Part shown: in pieces, positions 25,516 to 43,530 of the stretch
Numbering within the stretch: the stretch's first letter is position 1
Layout of the letters: each line of letters opens with the position of its first letter
Assembly (NCBI RefSeq): GCF_901709675.1
Contig: NC_051107.1
Coordinates: 5,706,001-5,770,000, forward strand
Direction: 5' to 3'
Origin: Syngnathus acus
Taxonomy: Eukaryota; Chordata; Actinopteri; Syngnathiformes; Syngnathidae
DNA length: 64,000 bases
Notes under the pieces: model-generated
The model's input: only the letters and a program-made list of their open reading frames with translations
What the model was told of the DNA's origin: nothing
Databases searched by the model: none
Position numbers and translations under genes: made by a program

Positions 25516-26162
25516 AGGGGCCGCTGTGGATTAGCGGGGAAGAAAAAGTCAAAAAGAACGGGCGGCAGGCGACCGTCGCCCTCTAGTGGCCGGTTCCGTC
25601 ACGGGGCGGACGTGTTGTCATCGTCTTCTCGTTATGATGATGTCTTTTGTGTTACAGGAATCGATTTGCCCTTGAAAAGCTGAGCAAACACACACCTGAG
25701 GACAGGAAATGAAAGCGAGGTGCCAGCTGAATGCTCGTGCTTTGACGGAAATGTCAAGCGGGAGTGTCAAAGAACAGCTTGAAGCTTTTGGAAGAATCGT
25801 TCGCACGCCCCATTGGGCCTCGCTGCGAGCCCTCAGTGTCAGCCAGAAGCCCCTTAAGGGTCCCGGCCGCGCTCCGTCGCTCACCTGAGCCAGGGAGGAA
25901 GTGTTGAGTGACAGGTGAAAGTGAGCAGCACGCCTGCCAGCGCTTAACACCTTTTGTGTGCCATCGGAGGGGGCGGTGACCCCCTCCCTCATCGGGAGGG
26001 CGGGTCACAGCGCTCTTTCTCCCACTTCATCTTATCTGAATCTCGCAGTTGTTTGAGATGCTAACAAGATTAGCAAGTGCGCATCTGCGCCGAGCGCGTC
26101 CTGTTGACACTTGTGGCTCTCATTCCAGATCTTGGAGGAGATGAGGCCCGGGGCCCACGTTG

Positions 26163-26210
26163 TGGACAAAAATATTGGGCCATTGGATTGTTTTGGGGAT
26201 GGATGGTATG
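26163..26210 (+). repeat. Dispersed repeat, internally deleted copy
   Basis: Shares both ends with the element at 24208-24290 (TGGACAAAAATATTGGGCCATT, then GATTGTTTTGGGGATGGATGG) but lacks its middle. Located 830 bases upstream of the pah start codon. Confidence 0.6.
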
Positions 26211-27036
26211 AGTCAACAATGCAACCCGATGAGGCCTTTTTGTGTTAAGGAACGTAAATTTGCTTCTTGCCGCTGTGCAGACGCCCAAACAAAGTGGTGG
26301 GCGGGGCCTTTCCAAAAGGCCGCCTCACAGAGCGAGCGAGCGCCTCACGCCTGGTCCTCCGCTGCCCTCCTGTGGCTGAAAGGTGACTTTTCGCAGCACA
26401 TGCGCCACCGCCGTGGGCGCTCGCCAACGACTGACTAGCTTGTGACTGCGGCGGGCCCGACGTCACAACCTTTATTGCCACGTTGGACGAAGCGAAGAGC
26501 TGGACTCATCAATTGTGAAAAATATCAATTCTATTCTTAATGCAAAAATAGTTTGCTGTCCATTTAAAAAGAAATAAGTTTGACAAGAAATACAAAAAAT
26601 AATGGATTGGACTATTTGATGAGATACAAAAAAATTCCAAATCAAAACAATTAACCAATTGTAAAAAAAAAAAAAAGAAATCTCAAAAGACTCAAAATGA
26701 TGCAACTGCTCGGCAGCTTGAAGACTTTGTGAAAAGTGTGCGCTTTGACATCCCCACAAGACTCTGGAGGTCAGCAAATGAGTTAAAATTGTAGGTCAGC
26801 GCCACCACAACCGCAAGCAGACGGACCACATGGGCCCGCCGCAGCTCTCCTCTCACAAGCGGCGGCCCGTCACATGCCAACGCAGAGGGGTGTGTGTGTG
26901 TGTGGGGGTGTGTGTGTGGAGTCACATGACCCGCCGTGTCATAAGTGGCGGCCCCGCGTAACAAAATCCAGCAAAGGCAAACGCTGCACACACAAACACA
27001 CTCGGTCGGCTCAGCTCACCTGCACGTCAAGAGACG

Positions 27037-32117
<5,081 letters not shown>

Positions 32118-32164
32118 TCAACCTGAAGCTTATGAAACCTGCGTGTCTGGTTTTTTTTTTTTGT

Positions 32165-32170
32165 ATTAAA
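32165..32170 (+). terminator. Poly(A) signal of pah
   Basis: ATTAAA 48 bases after the pah stop codon, so the 3' UTR is probably under 80 bases. That leaves about 450 bases before th2. Confidence 0.6.
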
Positions 32171-32495
32171 GCAATTACCCGGATTGGATCAAGAATATTC
32201 AATGTATTTTAGTTTAGTAAATCATGTGTAACCACTAGATGTCAATTTGTATTCTAATATACGTACATACCCAAATTTGAAAAATCATGTAAGACACACT
32301 GTTTTTTCTCCCTCTATTTTTCTGCATGGAACATTTGAATGAAACTAATAAACAGGATATTCATAATATTGCCCCCCAAGTGTTTCTAATCATATGAGAC
32401 AAACAGAAAGGCTAAAAATACACGGCATGTTTTTCCATTCATATTTTTAGCGCCATTTATGCAAGACCCGTTTCGCTTGAATGGCCGTCGCACGC

Positions 32496-32503
32496 TGACG
32501 TTA
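32496..32503 (+). promoter_or_regulatory. CRE-like site upstream of th2
   Basis: TGACGTTA differs by one base from the CRE consensus TGACGTCA and lies 160 bases before the th2 start codon, within the 540-base pah-th2 spacer. The th1 genes of vertebrates have a functional CRE near the TATA box, so an analogous element is plausible. Function is inference. Confidence 0.35.
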
Positions 32504-32615
32504 GATAACAAGCGGCTGTTCACTGACTCGCTTTTGGCTGGGTGACGCAAAAGGTGCCCCTCCTCAAGAAAAAAAGACGACCCACTCATCTGCATTCAGC
32601 CCTCAGATGAGACGC

Positions 32616-32624
32616 TATTTAAAT
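32616..32624 (+). promoter_or_regulatory. TATA-like box of th2
   Basis: TATTTAAAT lies 41 bases before the th2 ATG. Transcription would then begin about 10-15 bases before the start codon, giving a very short leader. This argues that th2 has its own promoter rather than being read through from pah. Confidence 0.5.
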
Positions 32625-32656
32625 GGCTGGAGCTCACACTGGAGCATCTTTAAAGC

Positions 32657-35023
<2,367 letters not shown>

Positions 35024-35077
35024 GAAAACGTTCAAAATGGGAGTCATACCTTGCTGTTCATCTCTGCTCCGTGTTGT

Positions 35078-35083
35078 AATAAA
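35078..35083 (+). terminator. Poly(A) signal of th2
   Basis: AATAAA 55 bases after the th2 stop codon. Confidence 0.75.
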
Positions 35084-37759
35084 GATCTATTTTTCCTGAC
35101 TGCATGTCAGTGACATACGTGACGAGCGAAAAAAAAAAAAAGGCAGTGGGAGTAAAACGGCTACACAAGCAACACTTGCTCAGAGGCCGTTTGTTTCCAA
35201 ACCGACAATTTCCATGTCGACAATTCTTGGAAGGCGTTGCGGTCGAGCAGGCAGAATGAGCTTATTATGAATGATTTAAGTATCGAGTTGCCTCCGCCGC
35301 TTCAAGTCGGAGCCAACGGCAAGGCCTCGCGGGCCAGGTCAGCGGGACCTCACAGTCAATCGAGAAGTGCTGGCACGCACTCCTTGTTCCTCCTGAGACC
35401 CGGTTCTGTCGACATTTCAGCAAGGTCAAAGATTCCGATCCGCTGCCGGTCAATACCCGTCGCTCCACTATCGACACGCAAGTCCTCAAAACTCCCGATG
35501 GCAAATTAGAGCCCGCTCTGGCCTCCGTGGGAAGCTCGGCAGGAAGAGAACAATCGCCGACGAGGGAGTGGCGGGCGGGCGAGCGCGCTCGCTCGCTCAC
35601 TCAATCCTCGCATCCGACGATTTCAAAGCCACAAATCCCAGAGAAACCGCGGCCAGGATGCTGCTCTGCCTGAGGGCCAAATATCAGCAGGTTGCCGCGG
35701 CAACGGCAAGGCAAAATTCTTGCTCTTGGCGCGGCCGGCCACAAATCCCAACGGGCCGCATCATCCCAAAGTGTTTGCGTGGACATCCCGAGCCGAGTTG
35801 GCGCGAGCCGGAGCCCGCCCGGGTCGGCGGGTTCAGCGAGTCCTGCGTGAAGATCATGATTCCATTCTAAACACTTTGAGGTTTACACTTAACAAATCCT
35901 CTTCGGCCAAGTTCACCGAGAGGACAAACGCTGGCTGCGCCCAGCTGAGCCTGACTGACAGCACGAAGGAGGACGTAAACGCAAGGACTCGGATGTCGAC
36001 ACTTGAGCAAGGTCGTACATGAATGGATCGCATTGGCTAAACCAGCCTGGCGAGCGCCGACAACTGCAACAAAGACGACATTTGCTTTCCTAACTCGACT
36101 TTCTTCATCGTGGGAAAACACTCACGAGATTAGAGCAAAGAACTTTAATCTCCCCGCCGGCGTATGATGTTGCTCATTAGCGCCGCCGCTCATCTTGAGC
36201 TTTTAAGTTTTAAAGCAGCAAAAAAAAAAAGAATAATAACTGCAGCAATTAGTAGAAAGTCCGATTTTTGCAAGGTCAAAACTTACTTCCATCCTTGTTG
36301 CTCCTCTCGTCGGCCTTGAGATGGCGTCCTCGCGGCAGCCCCGGCCGGGCGAAGCTCGCTAAACTCACGACTCATATTTCAGGGGAGGAGAAAAAAAAAC
36401 ATCTCAGCGTGCAAAGGGAAGTTTGATAGCATTTGGAAAACAATCAGAGTACGCACAGACAGTTCTGGCCGTCTGGCTCGTGTGCAGCTGCTGCTCCGGC
36501 AACTCCAAAGCTCGCGCCCGAGCGGCGACCGCACTGGACAAGGACGTACGCGCAGAGCGGTAGCGCGTTACGCTTTGCGGCCGGCGGTTTCAAACCGCCG
36601 CGGCCAAGAAACATACGAGCTTGACGCACTGCTTTTGAAGGTCTCCAGAGGCCTGGCGGCGTTGTTGGAGGCTAATTAGATGTCAAGAACGGCGAGATGA
36701 TTCCGTGGGAGGCAGTGAACCAAGCGAGCAGATGATCTTTCATCTATACTGTGGGAGAAATCTCAAAAATTCCATTTTTTACATTTACCAGTCATGCAAA
36801 CACGTTTTTTTTTTCCCCTTCTTTCAGGAAGTGGGTCAAGAACGCTTCATGTTGATCCAGATTGGAAATCTGCATGCTACTCAAGAAATCAAATGTCTTT
36901 TAGTTGAAATCTAAAGAGAGAAGGAAGAAGAAAGTTTCCCCGAATTGAGACCTCACAAGTTTGTGTCTGTGCCACGCTCAGTTCACAGAAAAACCCACTT
37001 TTTTACAGCATCGTCAATTTCCCAGGGGCATCGAAAATAAAACAACACACTTGGCGGCGGCGAACGTGAGGCTTATGATTGATTGCGATGGATGGAGTGA
37101 TTGATTGCTAATGTGTGATTTAGCCTATCTGCCGTGGTTACACGCTTAAGAGATCAGGCAAATATGCAGCGTGGTGTCATTGGGTGGGGAATGCTGGGAA
37201 AGCGGCAAGATGGATGGACGGATAGACGGGCGGCCGTGCCAACGCCGCTCCGCCTTCGCCTTTGAACTGCGCCTCCGCTGGCACGACATAACAGGACAAG
37301 ACCGGGCGGGCGGGCGGGCTGACTTACGTGCCAACGAACGCCTGCACGACCGCGCTGCGCCTCAGCGGGACCGTATTCCGCCAAGCACCTGACTGGCCGA
37401 GAGCGAGGGCTATATCGCGATGAGTTACGACACGGCGGGATGGAAAAGTGGAGCAGATATAGGAAGTTTGAAGAGCGCTGCGCGCTTCGGGGGAGAAATG
37501 TGCCCAAGTCGTAAAATCTCGTCCGTGAGGAAATTCTGCTGTGTGAATTGCGCTGCTTTGGCCGAGGAGTTGCCACATCGGTGCTCACGGGAAAGACAGA
37601 TGAGGTGAGGCTGACATGAGGGTCAGGAAAGGAGGGGGGAGGGGGGGGGAAGCAGCGAACACAACACGTCCACAGAATTCCACGCACACGCCACATCTAC
37701 TCAGAAAAATATTTTACTGAACCCATTTCAAGAACAACATCAAAGAAGAGAGCACGTGC
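35084..37759. other. th2-nup37 convergent intergenic region
   Basis: No exon supported. Contains a perfect X-box palindrome at 35691-35704, GC-rich simple-sequence patches near 37.3 kb and a C/G-rich run near 37.64 kb. It should include the nup37 3' UTR next to 37760; no canonical AATAAA was seen on the minus strand there. Confidence 0.5.
35691..35704. promoter_or_regulatory. RFX X-box palindrome
   Basis: GTTGCCGCGGCAAC is a perfect inverted repeat matching the RFX consensus with a two-base spacer. It lies 670 bases downstream of th2. Which gene it serves, if any, is unknown. Confidence 0.35.
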
Positions 37760-40700
37760 TTACATCTCCGTCATCCAGAAGCAAAGTTTGCGGTCGCCGC
37801 CGATCACGCACAGCGGGAGCGTGCGGTGCCAGCTGAGGCCCGAGCCCACCGTCACTGAGCCCACCGTCACCGGCTGGGATCAACAGCAAAGAGGAGAAAG
37901 TTAAGAAGAAAAAAATAATCACATCTCACACTGTGTTCAAACTTGGCTGACCTGCGGGTGGCCCAGATGGTGGATGAGCAGCTGGCTGCTGACCTTGCCG
38001 GGACATCCGGTGGTGGCGAAAAGGTTCTCTTGGGCCCGTGACCACCTGCCGGCGGAAGAGCGACACTTTGCCCCTGAGCGCAACTCATCCCCTCGCCACG
38101 GCAAAGTTTGAAGGGAGGCGGCACATTTACCTGCCGAGGCGTCAAATGGCTCTCGAGTCCCAAATTCAAAAGATATTTTCATGCTGTTGCCCCATTTATT
38201 TATGTTCTTGTACTTGTGCTACGCGTTAAGTGAAAGAACTTCTTTGACATCTTTTGGCAGCAAAGGTGTCTTACTTGAACTGCTGGGCTTTCTGTCTGTG
38301 CGCCGGCCTTCGTTCCTGGGGGTAGCTGCCGAAAAGAAATGCCGCTTAGGTGTCGTGGGCGATGCGCCTGTCGCGGGTCACGCGGGCGCTACCTGGAGCG
38401 GGTGATGTCCCAGATGAGCCAGTCGCTGCCCGCCACCGCGCCCACCTTGATGGTGTTGGCCAGGCACCAGTCGGCGGCGCCGAGCGGCGACTGGCCGCAG
38501 TCCAGCGACAGGATGGCCTGCTGACTCAGCAGGTCGTAGAAGCGAACGGTGCCCTTCTTCTCGGCCACCATCAGCTGAGGGAGGTCGGCGGCGAGACGCG
38601 CTTCAGCTGCGGCGTACGCAAAACGTCGGGCCCGGCGGCGTCTACCTTGAAGACTTCCTCCGGGTGCCAGCACACGCTGATGCCGGGAGAGCGCAGGCGG
38701 AAAAGGGCGCTTTCGTTTCCGTCCAGGTCCCACACCCTGCGGACCAAATGTGATCAATCAGTCAAGCCCGTAAAAAGGCCATTTGCGTCAAAATGCCAAA
38801 TATTGGCAATACGCTTGAATATGAACAACTTTCAGTGAGTCCAACGTAAAACAAGAGCAGCAACTGGAATTGCTTTGAGCATGTTTCACATTGTGGGAGG
38901 CCCCGCTTCTCTCGGTTTTCTCTTTGTGGCCCTGAGTGGGGGAAAAAAAAAAAATTGGTGGACATGCCTGCCAAAATCTTTCGCTCTGGATACGGGCACT
39001 TCCATTTTACAGCGCTGACGACACTTGGAAGCGCTGCGGCGATTTGGACGTGGCGCCCCGGTGTGGATTTGATGGCTTTACTGCAGAACAAGCTACTTTT
39101 ACAGTAGGAAAATGACAATCACTTTCTTAGGCAGGCAGGCGAGCTGTTTTCTTTTTTTTTTTTTTTTTTTGGGTGATCGCAAAGACAGCTATGACATACG
39201 CACGCAAACGGACGTCACAAAGGACTTGGCCGGGGAGGAGAGCTGCGGTTCTGAGAGACGTGGATCTCTGGTTAACCACCTCGGAATGAGGAGAGGTGGA
39301 GGGGAGGGCAAAGGGGGGGGGGGGGCACATGGGAACTTGCAGAGACGGGAATTGGCGGATGAGATCACCACGCTCTACTCAGCCCCTGTGCAGATATGGC
39401 CCATTTCACAGACAGGCCGCTCTACATTTTCACCCCCCGGGAAGAATACTCCCAGCTGACATCTGCCCCCCCCCCCACACACACACACACACACACACAC
39501 AGCAGACCAGACCACAGGAGCAAAACAATGACTCGACCTTATTTTCGAAGAGCGCCGGCCAAGCCGAAGCTCTATTGCACGCTACTCGACCGGCGCCAAA
39601 GTGCGGTCCACCGCGCTACCCTTCAAACGGGGCTCCGCGGACAAACATGAGCAGCCCAAAAAAAAAAAAAAAGGAAAAAAAGACACATGACACTGCTGAC
39701 CTGCTGATCACCGCATCGGCTCGGGATGCTCCAAAGGACATCTGAGGTTGGAGCAAGAAAACATGGAAATGGACGACGCAGCCTTGAGAACCTGCACGAT
39801 GAACGGCAGTACTCGCTCTTGGTGGAATTTTCACCAAAATGCACTAAAGCACATCTGAACTTGATTTGACCATCTGTGACCCTGTTGGGCCGGAACGCTG
39901 AGTCGAGTCAATCAAAAAAATAAAAAATAAAAACCCGGCTCCTCACATGCACATTTTCTTTGCTTGAAATGCAAAACAAAGGGACTTAAAAGTTGCCCGT
40001 GCGACATCGGCGGCAGGTGCCTGTCAGCTGTTCGCAGTGAACCCAGTCAACCCGAGCCAAGCCGAGCCCAGCATGCCGTTCGCCCTTTTCCTCTCTAGGG
40101 GGCGCATTGGCTGGCGCTTGATCCTTTCCCTTGAGCGAGCGAGCGAGCGTCTTGTGCTGCTTTGTGGTTTTTCCTCTCCGGCGGCGAGTGGATGGAAACA
40201 TTAGCAGCAAAACAAGCAGCTAAAAAGCCGCTGACAAGCCCAAGAAAGGCCGTCATGGGGCCCTCTCCGGGGGCGTGTCCCGGAGGTGACCCTTGCTACT
40301 CCTCGCACTCTCTCGCTCTCTTTTTTTGGAGAGGGGGAAGTTAATGACCCCCCCCCCCCCGTCCCCCTCCTGGTCTTCTCCTCGAAGAGAGCAAAAAAGC
40401 GTCTAATTGGATTTCCATATTAAAGCAATTAGCTCGCAAAACAGCTCGGCGCTTACGCACGGTCGCAGCCGAGCGTGTTGTGCTTAGCGTCACGTTTCAC
40501 TGTGGAAACACGGCCGGGACTTTCTGAACCCGTAACAGAAGAAGAAGGAGAACAGAACTCCAAACCAGAAGCCCCCCCCCCCCCCGCCACACACACGTAC
40601 TGTAACATCCGCAGCGGAAAGAAGAAAAGAAGAAAGAAAAAAGAAAAAGAAGGCAAGCGCCGCTTGGAACCTGCAAGTGTGGTCATCGCTGACGGAAGCG

Positions 40701-42229
40701 ATTTGTTTCCCTTCGCTGGGCTCGAAGACCAAATGGTTAATGTAGCTGCTGTGGCCCGCCATCACCTAACAAAAAAGACATTTTCTCAATTTTTGTTTAT
40801 GTTCACCCCCTCCCCCCTTAGCCACCGCCATACCTTGACCTCGTGTTGATCCTGAAGGACCGACGTCAACAAACGGAGTTTTCTGTCGGGGGCGGCCGTG
40901 CAAATTCTGCAAAGACAAGAGAGCCGCTTTTGAAAACATGACCAAAAAATAAACCCCCAAAAAAAAAAGAGCCACGTCCCACCAAAACGTGTACTCTGTG
41001 TACGTGCGTGTGTGGTAGAAAGTTGGAGAAGGGAGATTGTAATTGCGCGCTAATGTAAACACGCGGAGAGACAAGAAAGATTCTCTCCTCGGTCATTATT
41101 CACACGATTACAGCGACTGGCTCCTGACAGGGAAAACACGGTGCGGGACTTGGCACGAGGTGACGTGGCAAATCAGACGAGATGACATTAGCGCGGGCCG
41201 CACATTAAGATGTTATTCGAGGAAAGTGATGGATGTCAAACGACGAAAGAGCGGCACGCACGCAGCCAAATGTTGGAAAGGATAGATCGCAATGACTCAA
41301 CACCTCTCAATTTTTCCAATATACAAAAACGCAAAATACAATTTCCCCGTTGGGATATCAAAAAGAATCTCCTTGTTGATAAATGAAAGGAAGTGATGTG
41401 GCCGGCCCCTCCGTTTCCCGGCAGCTTCCGTGCGCCCATGGAACCCGAGCGCGGAGTTATGCGCGCAACGAGACGCCCGCACGTCACGGTGCCGTTACGC
41501 AACGCCGCCGCCGAGCGGGTCAGGTCAATTAAGTGGAAGCGGCGCTGTCAAACGATTGCGTCGTTAGCGGCTACTTGGCGGCGAGCGGCGGCTACTTCAA
41601 CACAGCTGTTGCTTGTGCTGGACGGAATTACGAATGAATAATCATAACCTGGACCTGGCCAGGCTGTACGAACGCTTACGTAACACGTGAACGGCTTCAA
41701 TTGGGATTTCGCGGAATATCTGCGAAGCACAACCAATATTACTCGTGAAAGTCGTCTTCCTTTGTGTCAGTCGCAGTCAAATAAACGTGATTTTAATTTC
41801 ATTTCATGAAGTTAGTACATGTTTTGTCAAGTAAATATCAAAGTGGAACATTTTGAGCCAAGAGAAACCTGATTGTGGGAATCCTGTCCAGGCGGGACTC
41901 CGGGCTCCAAGCCAGCGCGTCCACTCGTGAATCGTGATGGAAAGCACGGAGAACATTGAACTCCACCCCCTCCACGCTCATGTCTTCCTCCTGAGGTCAT
42001 ATTTCGTGATGAGGGTGGATGTACACAGACTTGTGTGCCAATGGCTCACCTGGAAGAGGCAGGTGCCCACCACCACGCACTGGTTGCAGCCATAAGCCAG
42101 CAGGGAGGCGGGCGTGCCCGAGGCGAAGGGGCTGAATTCCACCACGTGAACGTAGTCATCACACGGCACCGTGTAGCTGGGGCCTCGGCTGCCGTCGTCC
42201 ACAGCGCCAAGCGGCCTGGCAACGCTCAT
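37760..42229 (-). CDS. nup37: nup37, WD40 nucleoporin of the Y (Nup107-160) complex
   Basis: Scaffold nucleoporin of the nuclear pore Y complex, which also acts at kinetochores. Nine coding exons: 42229-42050, 41990-41869, 40906-40834, 40765-40671, 38736-38646, 38574-38393, 38326-38275, about 38065-37952 and 37873-37760; about 340 residues (human 326). Matches to human NUP37: CDDYVHVVEFSPF, VDALAWSPESRLD, IASVSDDHTCRVWDLDG, GISVCWHPEE, LMVAEKKGTVRFYDLLSQQA, GAVAGSDWLIWDITRS, ENLFATTGCPGK, QLLIHHLGHPQ and GLSWHRTLPLCVIGGD, which are beta-propeller blades. The 5' edge of exon 8 is uncertain: I chose the AAAG|TGT acceptor because it restores phase 0 after exon 7. The ATG at 42229 is in the second exon, preceded by an upstream ORF. 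Head to head with parpbp, as in human. Confidence 0.93.
38273..38326 (-). other. nup37 exon 7 and its donor (ambiguous splice)
   Basis: Encodes SYPQERRPAHRQKAQ and then either ends at CAG|GTTCAA or at CAA|GTAAGA. Both leave phase 0, whereas the obvious downstream acceptor GGCAG|GTGG needs phase 2. The compatible acceptor is the purine-rich GGGGCAAAG at about 38066. This is the only nup37 junction that does not read cleanly. Confidence 0.5.
39476..39501. repeat. (AC)n microsatellite
   Basis: About twelve AC units following a poly-C run, in the large nup37 intron between 38736 and 40671. Confidence 0.9.
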
Positions 42230-42231
42230 CC

Positions 42232-42961
42232 CGGAATATCACTGGAAGAAATAAAAAAATATATATATTTTTCCATACTGATTATCCTAAAAATTTGGTA
42301 GGTAGATGAGAAACAAGTTTACCATTCATTTGACTATTTTGTACAGTCCCAAAATTTAAATGAAGGAAATTTCTGTAAAAAAGATTCAAACCCAAACCTC
42401 CGAAATGCGAGGCAGACACGCGAACCACTGTGGCACTGTGTGTGCCCCCAGAAATACATTACCAATGAAACATGTCTTTTAACGCCATTTCTGGTACAAC
42501 ATCCGCCATTTTGTCACCACTGTCAATATTTTCATGTACATTGACAACTTCATTCATTAGCAAACCACTATTAGACGAAACATTTTAAAACGAGACACCG
42601 GCTTATTGACAAATGACCTAAATCCCTATATTACAACCAACTCTCGGTGCGCTTCTGGGGCAAAATAATAATCTCAAATTACATTTTAATTCTATTGTTC
42701 AGGAGTGAAAATGAACTTTGTAAAGCACGTGCCAAAACACGCGGCTAGCAGCCGCTTTAACGCTTAGTCCAAAAGTTTTATATTCTACTTTTTGACACAA
42801 TATTTACTGAAACATAATGACCATCAACCACAAACAAATAGCAGAGAAAATAAGTAGTTATAAGTCACCTTTATGTTTACAATCAGTTCCAGTGGAGTCA
42901 AATGGAGCGCGGTTCGGAGGATGCTGCCGAGCGCTTCCGGGTTCTTCTCAGAGTGGACCAT
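42232..42961 (-). promoter_or_regulatory. Upstream ORF spanning nup37 exons 1 and 2
   Basis: ATG at 42961 opens 31 codons (42961-42869) that end exactly at a good donor (CATAAAG|GTGACT). The next exon begins at 42241 with TGA, so the frame stops at the junction, 9 bases before and in frame with the nup37 start at 42229. The peptide begins MVHSEKNPEALGS and resembles nothing I know. It is either a translated uORF or the trace of an alternative N-terminal exon. Confidence 0.5.
42383..42440 (-). repeat. Degenerate tRNA-like (SINE-type) repeat
   Basis: Read on the minus strand: GTGGTTCGCGTGTCTGCCTC (box A-like), then GGAGGTTTGGGTTTGAATC (box B-like), then a run of T typical of pol III termination. 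I recall related strings (GGTTAGCACGTCTGCCTCAC...GGGTTCGAATCC) as abundant in percomorph genomes. It lies in the first nup37 intron. No cloverleaf with paired arms can be drawn, so it is a repeat and not a tRNA gene. Confidence 0.6.
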
Positions 42962-43272
42962 TGTCGACTAAACTCGGGGGGAAACAATTTTGTGACATAC
43001 GATTTAAAAACGCCGGAGTGCATATTTCAAGCATCCTATTTGTGTTTATATCGAACACTAATACAATTGAACACGTTTTGAGCCTTAACATTGTGTTATT
43101 CACATGTTATATTAAACGCGAGAAACAAAAGGATGTTATAGTCGACTGCAAGCTGATTGGCTCGTCGGCAGAGACGTCATAAATAGTTGAAAATTTAAAA
43201 TCAGCTGTTTTCTTGTCTTGTTTTGTTGGACGTCGTAGGTGTTTTGGAGGTTGATTTGACAACAAAATTGCA
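42962..43272. promoter_or_regulatory. Bidirectional nup37/parpbp promoter
   Basis: About 300 bases separate the nup37 uORF from the parpbp first-exon donor at 43273 (TTGCAG|GTTAGT). Visible elements are a reversed CCAAT box (ATTGG, 43156-43160) and an ATF/CREB-type GACGTCAT (43173-43180); no convincing TATA is seen. CCAAT plus CRE without TATA is usual for cell-cycle and housekeeping bidirectional promoters. Confidence 0.6.
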
Positions 43273-43530
43273 GGTTAGTTGCATATTAGCAACAATTTGT
43301 ATTATTTATACACGAATATTTACTTAAATGTATATATATATATCTGTATTTTGTTCGTAATGACTATGTAATGTGCTTTAAGTTAGTGGCGAGTCCACTA
43401 GGAACTAACTAGCACGCTATTTAGCTGTTTCAAGTTAAATGTTGTGGTTATTAATTGACTATAAAACAGTGACTGCTCACATGGCACGTGTGTAACATAA
43501 AACAAGCTACATGCCTCGTTTCAGTGTACA

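Larger units (their letters stand above)
20845..27036. other. Gene-poor interval upstream of pah
   Basis: No coding exon can be defended here. The missing 5' exon(s) of the C12orf42-like gene probably lie in this stretch; the open frame 21298-21044 on the minus strand starts with ATG but has no donor that restores phase 0. The interval carries two copies of a dispersed repeat (24208-24290, 26163-26210), an RFX-type X-box at 25502 and several poly-A/T tracts. Cis-regulatory elements for ascl1 or pah would be expected here; none can be named from sequence alone. Confidence 0.5.

Noticed and set aside
26960-27000. HNF4-like motif (CAGCAAAGGCAAA) upstream of pah
   Set aside because: Liver control of pah makes it attractive, but the match to the DR1 consensus is too loose to annotate.
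38184-38202. Extra nup37 exon ending GCCTCGGCAG|GTAAAT
   Set aside because: In the phase needed for the next exon it has an in-frame TGA; a single exon starting at about 38065 explains the protein without it.
42383-42440. A functional tRNA gene
   Set aside because: Box-like motifs exist, but no acceptor, D or anticodon stem can be paired.
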